Below the pieces are notes generated by a model. The model was not told where the DNA came from and did no database searches. It saw only the letters and a program-made list of their open reading frames with translations. A DNA stretch of 12,276 nucleotides from an uncultured Lachnospiraceae bacterium (lineage in GTDB: Bacteria; Bacillota; Clostridia; Lachnospirales; Lachnospiraceae), in NCBI GenBank assembly GCA_910583815.1, contig CAJTZB010000062.1:1-12276 (forward strand), read 5' to 3'. The first letter of the stretch is position 1; the number at the start of each line of letters is the position of its first letter. The translations under genes and the position numbers were made by a program. Shown here in pieces: positions 6,208-12,276 of this stretch.

Positions 6208-7539
6208 ATGAGCAGACCAATTGTAGCAATTGTAGGACGGCCCAACGTCGGAAAATCGACGCTTTTCAATGCACTTGCAGGAGAACGTATTTCGATTGTC
6301 AAGGACTATCCTGGCGTAACAAGAGACCGCATTTATGCGGATGTAACATGGTTAAACTACCAGTTTACAATGATTGATACCGGCGGTATTGAGCCGGACA
6401 GTAAAGATAAGATGTTAAGCTATATGAGGCAGCAGGCGCAGACGGCCATAGATACGGCAGATGTTATTGTGTTTGTAACGGATGTCAGGCAAGGGCTTGT
6501 GGATGCAGACTATAAAGTAGCGGACATGCTTCGGCGTGCGGCAAAACCGGTGATTCTGTGTGTCAACAAGGCAGATGATTTCCAAAAGTTTATGGCAGAT
6601 ACTTACGAATTTTATAACCTTGGTATTGGTGATCCGTATCCGGTTTCTGCGGCAAACCAGCTTGGACTTGGTGATCTGCTTGATGAGGTGGCAAAACATT
6701 TTGGTGAGGATGCAATTGGGGAAGCAGAGGACGAACGGCCAAAGATTGCGATTGTCGGAAAGCCAAATGTAGGGAAATCTTCAATTATCAACAAACTGCT
6801 TGGCGAAAATCGCGTCATTGTATCAGATATTGCCGGAACGACAAGAGATGCGATAGACACAACCGTAAAAAATCACGGTAAAGAATATGTCTTTATTGAT
6901 ACGGCAGGGCTTCGCAGGAAAAATAAAATCAAAGAAGAAATCGAACAGTTCAGCATTGTGCGTACGGTTGCGGCGATTGAGCGTTCAGATGTTGTGCTGC
7001 TTGTTATTGATGCAACGGAGGGGATTACCGAACAGGATGCCAAAATCGCAGGCATTGCGCATGAAAGAGGCAGGGGCATCTTGATTGTTATCAATAAGTG
7101 GGATGCATTGGAAAATAAGGACGATAAGACAATTTATAAATATCAGGAAAAAATCAGGGAAATTCTTTCGTTTATTTCCTATGCGGACACGATATTTATT
7201 TCTGCACTGACCGGACAGCGTATGCCGCGCCTGTTTGAACATATTGAAAAGGTAATCCAGAACCAGAATTTAAGAATCGGCACCGGTGTCCTGAATGAAA
7301 TCATGGCACAAGCGACGGCGCTGCATCAGCCGCCGTCTGACAAAGGAAAGCGTTTAAAGCTTTACTATATTACACAGGTGGCAGTAAAGCCTCCGACTTT
7401 TGTTATTTTTGTAAATGACAAGGAACTGATGCACTTCTCTTATACACGGTACATTGAGAACAAAATCAGAGAGGCGTTTGGATTTGCAGGTACATCATTA
7501 AAGTTTATTATCAGAGAGCGTTCGGAGAAAGAAAATTAA
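6208..7539 (+). CDS. der: Ribosome assembly GTPase Der (EngA)
   Basis: Der has two tandem GTPase domains and is needed for 50S subunit maturation. The 443-residue product has normal length. Domain 1: GRPNVGKS (10-17), GVTRD, DTGG (57-60) and NKAD (120-123). Domain 2: GKPNVGKS (184-191), AGTTRDAID, DTAG (231-234) and NKWD (296-299). A KH-like RNA-binding domain makes up the last ~90 residues (LKLYYITQVAVKPPTFVIFVND, FSYTRYIENKIREAFGF). All nucleotide-binding motifs are intact. AAGGGG (6193-6198) precedes ATG by 9 nt. It leads the der-plsY-gpsA cluster, and together with rbgA it places two 50S-assembly GTPases in this window. Confidence 0.98.
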   Translation: MSRPIVAIVGRPNVGKSTLFNALAGERISIVKDYPGVTRDRIYADVTWLNYQFTMIDTGGIEPDSKDKMLSYMRQQAQTAIDTADVIVFVTDVRQGLVDADYKVADMLRRAAKPVILCVNKADDFQKFMADTYEFYNLGIGDPYPVSAANQLGLGDLLDEVAKHFGEDAIGEAEDERPKIAIVGKPNVGKSSIINKLLGENRVIVSDIAGTTRDAIDTTVKNHGKEYVFIDTAGLRRKNKIKEEIEQFSIVRTVAAIERSDVVLLVIDATEGITEQDAKIAGIAHERGRGILIVINKWDALENKDDKTIYKYQEKIREILSFISYADTIFISALTGQRMPRLFEHIEKVIQNQNLRIGTGVLNEIMAQATALHQPPSDKGKRLKLYYITQVAVKPPTFVIFVNDKELMHFSYTRYIENKIREAFGFAGTSLKFIIRERSEKEN

Positions 7540-7549
7540 GGAAGGGTTT

Positions 7550-7554
7550 GGAGG
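7550..7554 (+). promoter_or_regulatory. Ribosome binding site fixing the plsY start
   Basis: GGAGG stands 8 nt before ATG 7563. It overlaps the alternative in-frame TTG at 7548, which makes that codon an unlikely start. Confidence 0.7.
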
Positions 7555-7562
7555 AAGAATTT

Positions 7563-8198
7563 ATGATAGGAGGTATCATTTTCTGCCTTGTGTTTGGATA
7601 TTTGTGTGGCAGTATTTCATCCGGTTTTATTATCAGTAAAATATGCCGTGTGGATGTCAGACAGCACGGCAGCGGCAATTTGGGAGCCACGAATGTTATG
7701 AGGACACTTGGGGTTGCTGCCGGTGTATTTACGCTGCTTGGCGACCTTGCAAAATGTTTTATTCCGATACTGCTCGTGCGTTATTTGCTGTTTCCGGACT
7801 TTGCGGCATTTTCATATGAGAGCCAGCTGCTTGTGCTGTATACGGCACTTGGTACAGTGCTTGGGCATAACTTCCCATTTTATTTAAAGTTTCATGGCGG
7901 CAAAGGCATCACTTGCATGGGCGCGGGAATGCTGCTGTTTGACTGGCGACTGGCGCTTGTTGGCATTATTACGTTTGTGCTGATTGTTGCAGTTACAAGG
8001 TATGTCTCTGTTGCTTCCTTGTTTGAATCCGTTTTCTTCCCTGTTTGGGTGGCATTTTTCTGTAAATCGGGCCTGCATATGATTTTAGTTGCCTGTATGT
8101 TTACGGTTCTGGCATTTTATACGCACAGGGCAAATATCAAACGTTTAATTAATGGAAATGAGAATAAGATTGGGGCTAAGAAAAAAGAACAGAAATAG
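7563..8198 (+). CDS. plsY: Acyl-phosphate:glycerol-3-phosphate acyltransferase PlsY
   Basis: PlsY is an integral membrane enzyme that moves an acyl group from acyl-phosphate to position 1 of glycerol-3-phosphate, the first step of phospholipid synthesis in most Gram-positives. The 211-residue product shows about five hydrophobic spans. It has the two clearest catalytic motifs: GSGNLGATNVMRTLG (36-50, serine/glycine loop) and GHNFPFYLKFHGGKG (101-115, phosphate-binding with the GGKG tail). The third region, near VTRYVSVASL, also fits. The C-terminus is charged and cytoplasmic (NENKIGAKKKEQK). The start is ATG with GGAGG 8 nt upstream. It is followed after 13 bp by gpsA, which makes its substrate, so the pair is a functional unit. 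Confidence 0.96.
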   Translation: MIGGIIFCLVFGYLCGSISSGFIISKICRVDVRQHGSGNLGATNVMRTLGVAAGVFTLLGDLAKCFIPILLVRYLLFPDFAAFSYESQLLVLYTALGTVLGHNFPFYLKFHGGKGITCMGAGMLLFDWRLALVGIITFVLIVAVTRYVSVASLFESVFFPVWVAFFCKSGLHMILVACMFTVLAFYTHRANIKRLINGNENKIGAKKKEQK

Positions 8199-8211
8199 AA
8201 GGTGATGAATT

Positions 8212-9222
8212 GTGAAAGTATCAGTACTTGGGGCAGGCACATGGGGGACGGCGCTTGCAATTTTGCTTGCAGCAAATGGGAAAGAAGTAACGCTTTGGTC
8301 AAAGCTGCCAAAGGAAATTGACGGACTGAAGCAGGACCGAAAACATATTAAAAATCTTCCGGAGGCAGAGCTTCCGGAGTCAGTTGCGCTGACAACCGAC
8401 TTAGCGGAGGCTTTGGCTGCGCCGGAGCTGATTGTTATGGCAACGGCGTCCGTATTTGTGCGTGAAACCGCACATTCTATTGCATCCAGTGTGCCGGAAG
8501 GCACAATTATTGTCAATGTTGCGAAAGGAATCGAAGAAGCTTCGTTAAAAACATTGACGGAAGTCATTGAAGAGGAAATTCCGCAGGCAGAGGCAACGGT
8601 ATTATCCGGGCCAAGCCATGCAGAGGAAGTCAGCCGGAAAATTCCTACCACAATTGTTGCGGGCGCAAAGAAACGCAATGTTGCCAAAAAGATTCAGGAT
8701 ACGTTTATGACGGAATTTTTCCGTGTCTATACAAGCCCTGATGTGATTGGTATTGAGCTGGGAGGCTCCTTAAAAAATGTAATTGCACTTGCGGCAGGCA
8801 TTACGGATGGCCTTGGCTATGGAGACAACACAAAAGCAGCGCTGATGACGCGTGGAATTGCAGAAATTTCAAGGCTTGGAACTAAAATGGGCGGCAAATA
8901 CGAGACCTTTTCCGGACTTTCCGGAATGGGTGATTTGATGGTGACCTGTACGAGCCGCCACAGCCGCAACAGAAACGCCGGTTTCCTGATTGGACAAGGA
9001 AAGACGGCAGAGGAAGCAATGGCAGAGGTAGGCCAGGTAGTAGAAGGAGTATATTCAGCAAAGGCCGCCTTGCTGCTGTCCCAGAAATATGGAATCGAAA
9101 TGCCGATTGTAGAGCAGATCAATCAGGTGCTGTTTGAGAATAAGTCACCAAGAGACGCAGCATATGAACTGTTTGCCAGAGATAAGACCGACGAACACAG
9201 GACGGTTTCCTGGGAAGAATAA
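8212..9222 (+). CDS. gpsA: NAD(P)-dependent glycerol-3-phosphate dehydrogenase
   Basis: GpsA reduces dihydroxyacetone phosphate to sn-glycerol-3-phosphate, the backbone for phospholipids and the substrate of the upstream PlsY. The 336-residue length is normal. The Rossmann fold starts at the N-terminus (GAGTWGTALA, 7-16). NVAKGIE (K105) and SGPSHAEE follow. The catalytic lysine lies in GGSLKNVIALAAGITDGLGYGDN (K188), and the signature FSGLSGMGDLMVTCTSRHSRNR binds substrate. It starts with GTG, with AAGGTGA (8199-8205) 6 nt upstream, directly after the plsY stop. No clear intrinsic terminator follows; a tandem structured repeat does. Confidence 0.97.
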   Translation: MKVSVLGAGTWGTALAILLAANGKEVTLWSKLPKEIDGLKQDRKHIKNLPEAELPESVALTTDLAEALAAPELIVMATASVFVRETAHSIASSVPEGTIIVNVAKGIEEASLKTLTEVIEEEIPQAEATVLSGPSHAEEVSRKIPTTIVAGAKKRNVAKKIQDTFMTEFFRVYTSPDVIGIELGGSLKNVIALAAGITDGLGYGDNTKAALMTRGIAEISRLGTKMGGKYETFSGLSGMGDLMVTCTSRHSRNRNAGFLIGQGKTAEEAMAEVGQVVEGVYSAKAALLLSQKYGIEMPIVEQINQVLFENKSPRDAAYELFARDKTDEHRTVSWEE

Positions 9223-9240
9223 CAACAGCAGCTGCTCGGA

Positions 9241-9303
9241 CAGTACACAGCTTAATTTTGGATGTACCAACAGCCACAAATTGAGCTAGGGCAAGGTGTA
9301 CTG
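9241..9303 (+). repeat. Nested inverted repeat, core of repeat copy 1
   Basis: The outer arms CAGTACAC (9241-9248) and GTGTACTG (9296-9303) are perfectly complementary. Directly inside, AGCTTAATTT (9249-9258) pairs with AAATTGAGCT (9278-9287), with one T-G pair in this copy. An 8-nt bulge (9288-9295) separates the arms on the right side. The apical loop can form a small TTGG-ATGTA-CCAA hairpin. No T-tract follows, so it is not a classical terminator. Confidence 0.8.
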
Positions 9304-9345
9304 GTAAGGCAGATGCGGAACTAAAATGAACAGCAGATGCCTGAA

Positions 9346-9408
9346 CAGTACACAGCTCAATTTTGGATGTACCAACAGCCACAAATTGAGCTAGGGCAAG
9401 GTGTACTG
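9346..9408 (+). repeat. Nested inverted repeat, core of repeat copy 2
   Basis: This has the same architecture as copy 1: outer arms CAGTACAC (9346-9353) and GTGTACTG (9401-9408), inner arms AGCTCAATTT (9354-9363) and AAATTGAGCT (9383-9392). Here the inner stem is fully Watson-Crick. The single inner-arm difference from copy 1 (C versus T) keeps pairing if the structure forms in + strand RNA. Confidence 0.8.
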
Positions 9409-9445
9409 GTAAGGCAGATGCGGAACTAAAATAAGGAGGATTGCT

Positions 9446-10561
9446 ATGGCAGGAAAGAAAAAAGCAGCAAAACCTATTTGGAAGCCGATGTTGTTTGCGG
9501 CGTTGATTTTGCTTGTGGTTCTTCTGCTTGTGGTAGGAGGATATGTACTGTATGTCATATTGAACTATGAGCGTGTGGAGGACAACCAGGTGCTGACGCC
9601 CCAGCGCGCCACAGAGCCTGCAGGACAGAAGGAGGCTGTGGAGGTTGGAGAGCTGTATTGCGCCATGACATATAATATCGGATTTGGTGCGTATTCGGAT
9701 GATTACAGCTTTTTTATGGATGGAGGAAAGCATTCTTGGGCGTTAAGCGAACAGGCAGTCTATGATAATATTGAAGGTTCCATTCGCTTATTAGAAGTTT
9801 TTCATCCGGATTTTATGCTGATACAGGAACTGGACGTAGATTCAACAAGAAGCTATCATATTGACCAAAGGACATTATTTGCAAAAGCGTTTCCGGAATA
9901 TGATATGATTTTTGCGCACAATTATCTGAATTCTCCATTTTTAATGTGGCCTCTTTATGAGCCGCATGGGACGATTACTGCTGGTATGGGAACATATGCC
10001 AAGTTTCCGATGCAGGATGCGGTGCGCCGAAGCCTGCCGATTATGGACAATTTCAACAAATATCTGGACTTGGACCGCTGTTATACAAGGGTTGCGGTTC
10101 CGGTAGAAAATGGGGCATATCTCTGCATTTATAACGTGCATCTTTCGGCATATGGAAACGATGCGGAGCTTGGAAAAAAACAGGTTACGATGCTGCTTGA
10201 GGATATGCAGGCAGATTATAATAAAGGAAATTATGTAATTTGTGGCGGCGACTTTAACCATGATTTAAAGCTTGCAGAAGGAGATGAGGCAAGTGAGACA
10301 TGGGCGCAGCCGTTTCCACGCAGTATGCTTCCTGCAGAATTTAAAATGGCAATGGATTATCTTTCCGCAGAGCGGATTGCAACTACCATCAATACATCAA
10401 GAGACAGCGGGAAACCATATGAGCTTTTGAAATCCAAAACCTATATGTTGGATGGTTTTCTGATTTCCGACAATATAGAATTTGTAGACCTGAATACGAT
10501 AAACAGCGGCTTTGAGTATTCTGACCACAATCCGCTGATGCTCTATTTCCGTTTAAAATAG
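9446..10561 (+). CDS. Membrane-anchored endonuclease/exonuclease/phosphatase (EEP) family protein
   Basis: A 371-residue protein of the DNase I/sphingomyelinase/AP-endonuclease-like fold. After a lysine-rich start (MAGKKKAAKP) comes one membrane segment at about residues 14-38, a linker, then the catalytic domain from about 70. The metal and catalytic residues are all recognisable: N77 in MTYNIGFG, E128 in LIQELD, H232 in YNVHLS, D269 and N271 in GGDFNHD, D336 in LDGFLI, and D360/H361 in SDHNPL. The positive N-terminus predicts an N-in topology with the enzyme outside the membrane. The substrate is unknown; DNA, RNA or a phospholipid/phosphodiester are all possible for this fold. AAGGAGG (9433-9439) lies 6 nt before ATG. 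It sits between gpsA and spoIVA and has its own terminator. Confidence 0.92.
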   Translation: MAGKKKAAKPIWKPMLFAALILLVVLLLVVGGYVLYVILNYERVEDNQVLTPQRATEPAGQKEAVEVGELYCAMTYNIGFGAYSDDYSFFMDGGKHSWALSEQAVYDNIEGSIRLLEVFHPDFMLIQELDVDSTRSYHIDQRTLFAKAFPEYDMIFAHNYLNSPFLMWPLYEPHGTITAGMGTYAKFPMQDAVRRSLPIMDNFNKYLDLDRCYTRVAVPVENGAYLCIYNVHLSAYGNDAELGKKQVTMLLEDMQADYNKGNYVICGGDFNHDLKLAEGDEASETWAQPFPRSMLPAEFKMAMDYLSAERIATTINTSRDSGKPYELLKSKTYMLDGFLISDNIEFVDLNTINSGFEYSDHNPLMLYFRLK

Positions 10562-10580
10562 CAGAAAGATCAGTAGCATC

Positions 10581-10608
10581 TGTACATTGACGCTAGCGTC
10601 GGTGCATA
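10581..10608 (+). other. Hairpin centred on a perfect 12-bp palindrome
   Basis: GACGCTAGCGTC (10589-10600) is a perfect palindrome. As RNA, CATTGACG (10585-10592) pairs with CGTCGGTG (10597-10604) around a CTAG loop, including two G-T pairs, and three more pairs form beyond one A-C mismatch. No T-tract follows. It could be a 3'-end stabilising hairpin or an operator; neither is shown. Confidence 0.55.
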
Positions 10609-10627
10609 CCAAAACTGCCAGTCAAAT

Positions 10628-10670
10628 AAAAATATGTGCTGCAAGCTTGCTTGTAAGCGCATATTTTTTT
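10628..10670 (+). terminator. Intrinsic terminator of the EEP gene
   Basis: AAATATGTGCT (10630-10640) pairs with AGCGCATATTT (10656-10666) over 11 bp with one G-T pair, extendable by two A-T pairs. The loop contains the palindrome GCAAGCTTGC, and a run of seven T follows in ATATTTTTTTG (10664-10670). It should separate the EEP transcript from spoIVA. Confidence 0.88.
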
Positions 10671-10747
10671 GTTCCTTCCTCTAAGCAGGCTTTTAGCGCC
10701 CTTAATTTTACTGCTTTTAATTTTATAAAAAAAATCCCTTTTTACAG

Positions 10748-10777
10748 GCATACAACCGCAGGACAGCGGCATATACT
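10748..10777 (+). promoter_or_regulatory. Candidate sigma-E promoter for spoIVA
   Basis: CATATACT (10770-10777) matches 7 of 8 bases of the sigma-E -10 consensus CATACAnT. GCATACA (10748-10754), 15 bp upstream, fits the first five positions of the -35 consensus KMATATT. Spacing is as expected (14-15). In B. subtilis spoIVA is read by sigma-E in the mother cell, so the context agrees. The -35 is weak. Transcription would start near 10784, about 100 nt before the gene. Confidence 0.42.
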
Positions 10778-10886
10778 GTAGTAACTTTTAAGCCGACGTC
10801 ATGGCAGTCTTTTGCAGATTTTCCCATATTACACAGGCAAATTCAGCAGATTACCATATGCATAAGGCTTGCGAGGAGGATTTTTT

Positions 10887-12276
10887 ATGAGCAGTTTTGC
10901 AAATACATTTGATATTTACAAAGACATCAGTGAAAGAACAGGAGGCACCATTTACCTTGGAGTGGTTGGGCCGGTACGTACCGGAAAATCTACATTTATT
11001 AAGCGCTTCATGGATGTGCTTGTGCTTCCGAACATGGCAAATCCTCATATGAGGGAGCAGGCAAATGATGAACTTCCGCAGAGCGGAAACGGAAAGACTA
11101 TTATGACAACCGAACCAAAATTTATTCCGATGGAGCCTGCAGAAATTGCTCTGGAAGATGGTTCTTCATTTCAGGTGCGTCTGATTGACTGCGTCGGCTA
11201 TATGACAGAAGGTGCGCTTGGACACATGGAAGATTCCGCGCAGCGCATGGTAAAAACACGGTGGTCGCCGGAAGAGATTCCATTTTTAGAAGCAGCAGAA
11301 ATCGGAACAAGAAAAGTTATTGAAGAGCATTCAACCATCGGGATTGTCGTGACGACAGACGGGAGTTTTGGGGAAATCCCAAGAGAAAATTACATAGCGC
11401 CGGAGCAGCAGACAATTGCGGAGCTAAAGCGCATCGGAAAACCATATATTGTGCTGCTCAATTCTTCCAGACCTTATGCGAGAGAGACAAAGGAACTGGC
11501 GCAGGAACTGGAACTGGCATACCATACTTCGGTATATCCGGTCAATTGCCAGCAGTTAAAGTCAGAAGACATCACAAGAATGATGGAACTGATATTGGCA
11601 TCTTTCCCGATTCGCAGAATTAATTTTTCACTTCCAAAGTGGGTGGAAATGCTTCCGTCGGTACATCCGGTAAAGGCAGGAATCATCATGTCGTTAAAGG
11701 AAATGATAAAAAGCTACAGATGCATGAGGGATATTCCGAAAGAAAAGCTGGATGTGAACTGTGACTATGTGAAAAAGATTTCCATTGAAGAGCAGAGACG
11801 TGCAGAAGGCGTTGTCAATTGCAGCATCCGCATGCAGGATAAGTATTATTATGAGATGCTGAGCGAAACACTTGGTACACACGTAGAAGATGAATATGAC
11901 TTTATGAAAGTGCTGTATCAGCTTGCTGAGGCACAGAAAGAATGCAGCACGCTTGGAAAGGCATGGGAGGAGTTAAAGCAGAGCGGTTATGGGGTTGTAC
12001 AGCCAGGGCTTGACGAAATTACAATATCTGAGCCAGAACTTGTAAAGCATGGAAATAAGTATGGCGTAAAAATAAAGGCAACTGCGCCTTCCACACAGTT
12101 GATACGCGCAAACGTAGAAACAGAGATTGCGCCGATTGTCGGCACGGAAGAACAGGCAAATGATCTGATTCAATATATGAAGGAACAGAGCGAAATCGGT
12201 CAGGAAGGAATTTTTGAGACAAATATTTTTGGAAAGACTGTGCGCCAGCTGATTGAGGATGGAATCCAGTCAAAAA
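10887..12276 (+). CDS. spoIVA: Stage IV sporulation protein A, spore-coat scaffold ATPase (3' end outside window)
   Basis: SpoIVA is a mother-cell protein that polymerises on the forespore surface using ATP and forms the base layer of the spore coat; it also helps cortex formation. 463 codons are visible of about 490, so roughly 30 residues are missing. The TRAFAC-type P-loop is GPVRTGKST (28-36, K34). The sensor threonines lie in IMTTEP (T74/T75), the Walker B aspartate in LIDCVG (D101), and VTTDGSFGEIPRENY follows. These match the B. subtilis protein with an offset of about four residues. The middle and C-terminal regions (LPKWVEMLPSVHP, YDFMKVLYQLAEAQKECSTLG, GNKYGVKIKATAPS) also fit. AGGAGG (10874-10879) is 7 nt before ATG. 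It is the clearest evidence that the organism forms endospores. Confidence 0.97.
   Translation, partial: MSSFANTFDIYKDISERTGGTIYLGVVGPVRTGKSTFIKRFMDVLVLPNMANPHMREQANDELPQSGNGKTIMTTEPKFIPMEPAEIALEDGSSFQVRLIDCVGYMTEGALGHMEDSAQRMVKTRWSPEEIPFLEAAEIGTRKVIEEHSTIGIVVTTDGSFGEIPRENYIAPEQQTIAELKRIGKPYIVLLNSSRPYARETKELAQELELAYHTSVYPVNCQQLKSEDITRMMELILASFPIRRINFSLPKWVEMLPSVHPVKAGIIMSLKEMIKSYRCMRDIPKEKLDVNCDYVKKISIEEQRRAEGVVNCSIRMQDKYYYEMLSETLGTHVEDEYDFMKVLYQLAEAQKECSTLGKAWEELKQSGYGVVQPGLDEITISEPELVKHGNKYGVKIKATAPSTQLIRANVETEIAPIVGTEEQANDLIQYMKEQSEIGQEGIFETNIFGKTVRQLIEDGIQSK

Larger units (their letters stand above)
9224..9433 (+). repeat. Two tandem copies of a 105-bp structured repeat
   Basis: Copy 1 spans 9224-9328 and copy 2 spans 9329-9433, head to tail with no gap. 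They differ at six positions (9232/9337, 9236/9341, 9237/9342, 9239/9344, 9253/9358, 9328/9433), so about 94% of bases match; the 74 bases 9254-9327 are identical to 9359-9432. The array begins just after the gpsA stop and ends at the next gene's Shine-Dalgarno. Each copy has a palindromic core (listed separately). 105 is a multiple of three, so reading frames persist through both copies, but I see no credible gene. It may be an interspersed intergenic (REP/MITE-like) family; that needs other copies in the genome. Confidence 0.9.
10562..10886 (+). other. 325-bp intergenic region before spoIVA
   Basis: It holds, in order, a GC-rich hairpin, the terminator of the EEP gene, an AT-rich stretch (about 10680-10740) with no recognisable gene, and a candidate sigma-E promoter ahead of spoIVA. 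A 64-codon open frame (10587-10781) crosses the terminator and has no ribosome binding site, so I do not call it. Confidence 0.7.

Noticed and set aside
9241..9408. Terminators of gpsA
   Set aside because: The hairpins are strong, but neither is followed by a run of T, so intrinsic termination is not supported.
9322..9432. TAAAAT boxes at the end of each repeat copy as -10 promoter elements
   Set aside because: No acceptable -35 lies 16-18 bp upstream in either copy. The copy 2 box also lies almost on the EEP ribosome binding site.
9224..9433. CRISPR array
   Set aside because: There are only two adjacent, near-identical 105-bp units with no unique spacers and no cas genes nearby.
9119..9733. 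A 204-codon open frame on the - strand that contains two 35-residue repeats
   Set aside because: It overlaps the end of gpsA and the start of the EEP gene antisense. It is open through the repeats only because the 105-bp period is a multiple of three. I see no recognisable domain and credit no start site.
10587..10781. A 64-codon open frame after the EEP gene
   Set aside because: It begins at a TTG inside a hairpin, lacks a Shine-Dalgarno sequence, crosses a strong terminator and has low-complexity AT-driven composition.
1..12276. Phage, insertion sequence, toxin-antitoxin or defence system
   Set aside because: No transposase, integrase, toxin/antitoxin pair or defence domain was recognised. 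The gene content is conserved housekeeping and sporulation genes on one strand.

Overview
This window is a stretch of core chromosome from a spore-forming, low-to-moderate GC Firmicute. It is most likely a Clostridia member of the Lachnospiraceae type. The assignment rests on gene order (trmD-rplS-lepB-rbgA-rnhB-flhB-like-yraN, then der-plsY-gpsA-x-spoIVA), strong AGGAGG ribosome binding sites, use of TTG and GTG starts, and spoIVA, which only endospore formers carry. I made the species-level guess from gene order and protein character alone, so it is an inference. Every gene is on the + strand.

Left block (1-3966): the 3' half of trmD, then rplS with its own sigma-A-type promoter and an intrinsic terminator. 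Next comes lepB, which appears to start from a promoter that overlaps that terminator. A structured 158-bp gap precedes rbgA, which overlaps rnhB by ATGA. An orphan FlhB-C-terminal-like gene and yraN follow, overlapping each other by 17 bp. The themes are tRNA modification, ribosome large-subunit protein and assembly, protein export and RNA/DNA maintenance.

Middle block (3982-9222): pgeF, a PDZ/radical-SAM/DUF512 protein that starts at TTG, the double GTPase der, and the two phospholipid genes plsY and gpsA. GpsA makes glycerol-3-phosphate and PlsY acylates it. Gaps here are short (13-39 bp), as in an operon.

Right block (9223-12276): a two-copy, 105-bp tandem repeat with a nested inverted-repeat core fills the gap after gpsA. 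It ends at the ribosome binding site of a membrane-anchored endonuclease/exonuclease/phosphatase-family gene, which has an intrinsic terminator. A 325-bp gap with hairpins and a candidate sigma-E promoter leads into spoIVA, which is cut by the window edge about 30 residues before its expected end.

I found no mobile element, CRISPR array, tRNA/rRNA gene, phage gene or obvious novel multi-gene system. The items most worth a second look are the tandem structured repeat (9224-9433), the structured leader upstream of rbgA (1503-1661), and the exported EEP-fold enzyme placed between gpsA and spoIVA.
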